A stretch of DNA of 64,000 nt. Source: Oscillospiraceae bacterium MB24-C1. Lineage in GTDB: Bacteria; Bacillota; Clostridia; Oscillospirales; Ruminococcaceae. This document shows positions 62,453 through 64,000 of the stretch, piece by piece. The number at the start of each line of letters is the position of its first letter. Position 1 is the first letter of the stretch. Below the pieces are notes generated by a model that was not told where the DNA came from, searched no databases, and saw nothing but the letters and a program-made list of their open reading frames with translations. The translations under genes and the position numbers were made by a program. The stretch lies in the NCBI GenBank assembly GCA_030913685.1, contig CP133187.1, forward strand, positions 1,389,501 to 1,453,500, read 5' to 3'.

Positions 62453-64000
62453 ATGGATTTTTCGTTTTATTCAAAACAAAGTACTATTACTAATCCCTAC
62501 AAATTTCAAAGTAGGTACGAAGCTTTACCGACGTCTCCAGAAGAACTGCTGCAAATGGTACAGGGGCTTGTCATTCATGGCGCACAGGGCAAGCTTTATG
62601 GTATATCATTTAGCAAACGCCAGTTAGAAGAAGAGCTTTTGCGTACCGTGCCGCAAATGCTAGAAAAATTATTTCAAATTGACCAGAGTCTATTGAATTC
62701 AATAAGACCACCAAAGTTACGTTTAATTGGAATGTGTAGGGACTATGCATTGCTTTTGGTGTCCTTTTTGCGTTACAAGGGCATCCCCGCCCGTCTTCGG
62801 GTAGGTTTTGCCAATTACTTTCAGAGCGACATCTTGTATGAAGATCACTGGCTTATCGAGTATTATAACGCCGATGCAAAACGGTGGATACGGATGGATG
62901 CACAGCTGGATGATGTTCAGCGGGTACATTATGGTATTACATTTAACACTGAGGATATGCCATCGGATGCAGGGTATCTATTGGGCGGGCAGGCTTGGAT
63001 ACTGTGCAGGTCGGGCGCTCAGCATCCGGAGGATTTCGGTTACAACAAAAATTGGAAAGGATGGATTTCGGTCAAAGGAAATCTGCTCCATGATTTTAAC
63101 AGTTTGCTGGGTCTGGAACTTCTTCCGTGGGATTTGTGGACAGAGCTCAGCACGAAAAAATATAGCGATTTAAACAGATATGAAAAAGACCTGCTGGATG
63201 AAATGGCAGAGCTTACCGTGGATCCGAATGTTTCAGAAAAAGAGCTTTTGAGTTTGCAAGACCGTTTGCCATCAGAATATATGCAAGCAATTAAATCAAA
63301 GCTAAGACTTCTGGGTGTGCTAGCGCAATCCGAAGTAGTCGATCCGGATATGCTAGAGGCAAAATTTTTTGTAAAGCCAGTCGTAAATAACTACAGTATT
63401 ACCACACCTCAAAAAAAATACGATGATTTACTGCTGTTAAAAGGATGCCGACAGAACAATTTAAAAAATATTGATGTTGCTATTCCTAAAAACAAGCTCA
63501 CGGTCATTACGGGTGTGAGCGGAAGCGGTAAGTCTTCTTTGGCGTTTGATACCATCTATGCGGAGGGGAAACGCCGATATCTCGATAATATGTCAAATGC
63601 AGCTAAAATGCAGGAGCTAATTGAAAAACCGGATTTTGATACCATACAAGGACTGACTCCAACCATTGCAATTGAGCAGAAAAAAGGAAACCAAAATCCC
63701 CGCTCCACTGTGGGAACCCTAACCGGCATTTTGGATTTTCTTCGAATGCTTTATGTTTCAATTGGCACGCCCTACTGTCCGTATTGCGGTGTTCCTGTCA
63801 AAAAAGGCAGTAAGAATAAAAATCGCTGCCCTGTATGCGGCAGTCTGTTCCAAATGCCGACGGTTGGGGGATTCAATGCAAACACGCATATGGGCGCATG
63901 CCACACCTGCAACGGACTTGGTTTTTTATATGAGGTAGATCCTGACTCTATTGTGGTAAACGACAATCTTTCGGTGTTAGATGGTGCCTCTTCCTACTTT
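62453..64000 (+). CDS. transglutaminase-like domain fused to a UvrA2-type (UvrB-binding-domain-less) ABC ATPase, partial
   Basis: An open frame from the ATG at 62453 (GAGGGGGT 9 nt upstream) to the window end, 516 codons, no stop. Residues 1-270 are a transglutaminase/papain-like domain with a plausible triad Cys95 ([11 protein letters not shown]), His132 (EDHWLIEYY) and Asp149 (RMDAQLD). From about 325 it is Uvr[14 protein letters not shown], Walker [10 protein letters not shown] (Lys360), [17 protein letters not shown] and [10 protein letters not shown]. Between TPYCPYCG (Cys442) and CHTCNGLG (Cys486) only 43 residues remain, holding the CPVCG half of the zinc finger (Cys459). In repair UvrA this interval carries the whole UvrB-binding domain, so it is missing here, as in UvrA2/drug-resistance types. 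The MerR-type promoter supports an inducible resistance or stress role. Confidence 0.88.
   Translation, partial: MDFSFYSKQSTITNPYKFQSRYEALPTSPEELLQMVQGLVIHGAQGKLYGISFSKRQLEEELLRTVPQMLEKLFQIDQSLLNSIRPPKLRLIGMCRDYALLLVSFLRYKGIPARLRVGFANYFQSDILYEDHWLIEYYNADAKRWIRMDAQLDDVQRVHYGITFNTEDMPSDAGYLLGGQAWILCRSGAQHPEDFGYNKNWKGWISVKGNLLHDFNSLLGLELLPWDLWTELSTKKYSDLNRYEKDLLDEMAELTVDPNVSEKELLSLQDRLPSEYMQAIKSKLRLLGVLAQSEVVDPDMLEAKFFVKPVVNNYSITTPQKKYDDLLLLKGCRQNNLKNIDVAIPKNKLTVITGVSGSGKSSLAFDTIYAEGKRRYLDNMSNAAKMQELIEKPDFDTIQGLTPTIAIEQKKGNQNPRSTVGTLTGILDFLRMLYVSIGTPYCPYCGVPVKKGSKNKNRCPVCGSLFQMPTVGGFNANTHMGACHTCNGLGFLYEVDPDSIVVNDNLSVLDGASSYF

Noticed and set aside
1-64000. CRISPR arrays and insertion sequences
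   Set aside because: No regularly spaced direct repeats and no transposase genes were found; the only repeats of note are the GntR operators and the integrase-flanking palindromes.

Overview
The window looks like a chromosomal stretch of a Gram-positive, endospore-forming anaerobe of the class Clostridia (Bacillota), most likely near the Ruminococcaceae/Oscillospiraceae. The grounds are strong AGGAGG ribosome-binding sites, a pyruvate formate-lyase/formate-tetrahydrofolate economy, desulfoferrodoxin and hemerythrin, a spore photoproduct lyase, Ku/LigD end joining, and many c-di-GMP and chemotaxis proteins. The assignment rests on gene content only; no ribosomal RNA is present.

Region 1 (0.2-14.6 kb) is a hexuronate (pectin/glucuronate) catabolic locus. 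On the minus strand lie kduD, kduI, a GntR/FCD regulator, uxuB and uxuA. On the plus strand lie eda (with an extra C-terminal domain), two PfkB-type 2-keto-3-deoxygluconate kinases, an MFS transporter, uxaB and uxaA. Three copies of a palindrome with core GTATAC sit at the gntR, uxuA and eda promoters and define a likely local regulon. The uronate isomerase UxaC is not in the window. Region 2 (14.8-17.8 kb) has a small ferredoxin, a cupin, and an AT-rich patch with a membrane protein, a 2H phosphoesterase and the tail of an integrase beside tRNA-Gly(CCC), which looks like a decayed island. Region 3 (17.9-21.2 kb) has a two-HD-domain protein, a PanE-like reductase and a GNAT acetyltransferase.

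Region 4 (21.6-24.9 kb) is pflA-pflB behind a promoter, a ZTP riboswitch and an intrinsic terminator. Region 5 (25-28.4 kb) has hemerythrin and CheX-like genes, a diguanylate cyclase, a thioredoxin-like protein and a small Cys-rich protein. Region 6 (28.8-38.5 kb) is a one-carbon operon, gltS-ftcD-fchA-hutD-fhs, with a second divergent ftcD and a 1022-residue SARP/AAA/TPR regulator. Together with pfl it ties formate, formiminoglutamate and tetrahydrofolate metabolism into one neighbourhood. The upstream histidine genes hutH/U/I are absent.

Region 7 (38.6-49.7 kb) has a flavin reductase-like protein, a jelly-roll surface-type protein, and a signalling block of two chemoreceptors, three GGDEF proteins and an HD-GYP protein. 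Region 8 (49.8-51.4 kb) is a lone complete tyrosine recombinase bracketed by two inverted copies of a 23-bp palindromic sequence. Region 9 (51.8-64 kb) has ligD-ku, an ABC-2 exporter, desulfoferrodoxin, spore photoproduct lyase and a four-PAS/GGDEF/HD-GYP protein. The window ends inside the most unusual gene: a protein whose N-terminal transglutaminase/cysteine-protease-like domain is fused to a UvrA that lacks the UvrB-binding domain, behind a promoter with a MerR-type 19-bp spacer. That gene has no stop in the window and is easily missed.
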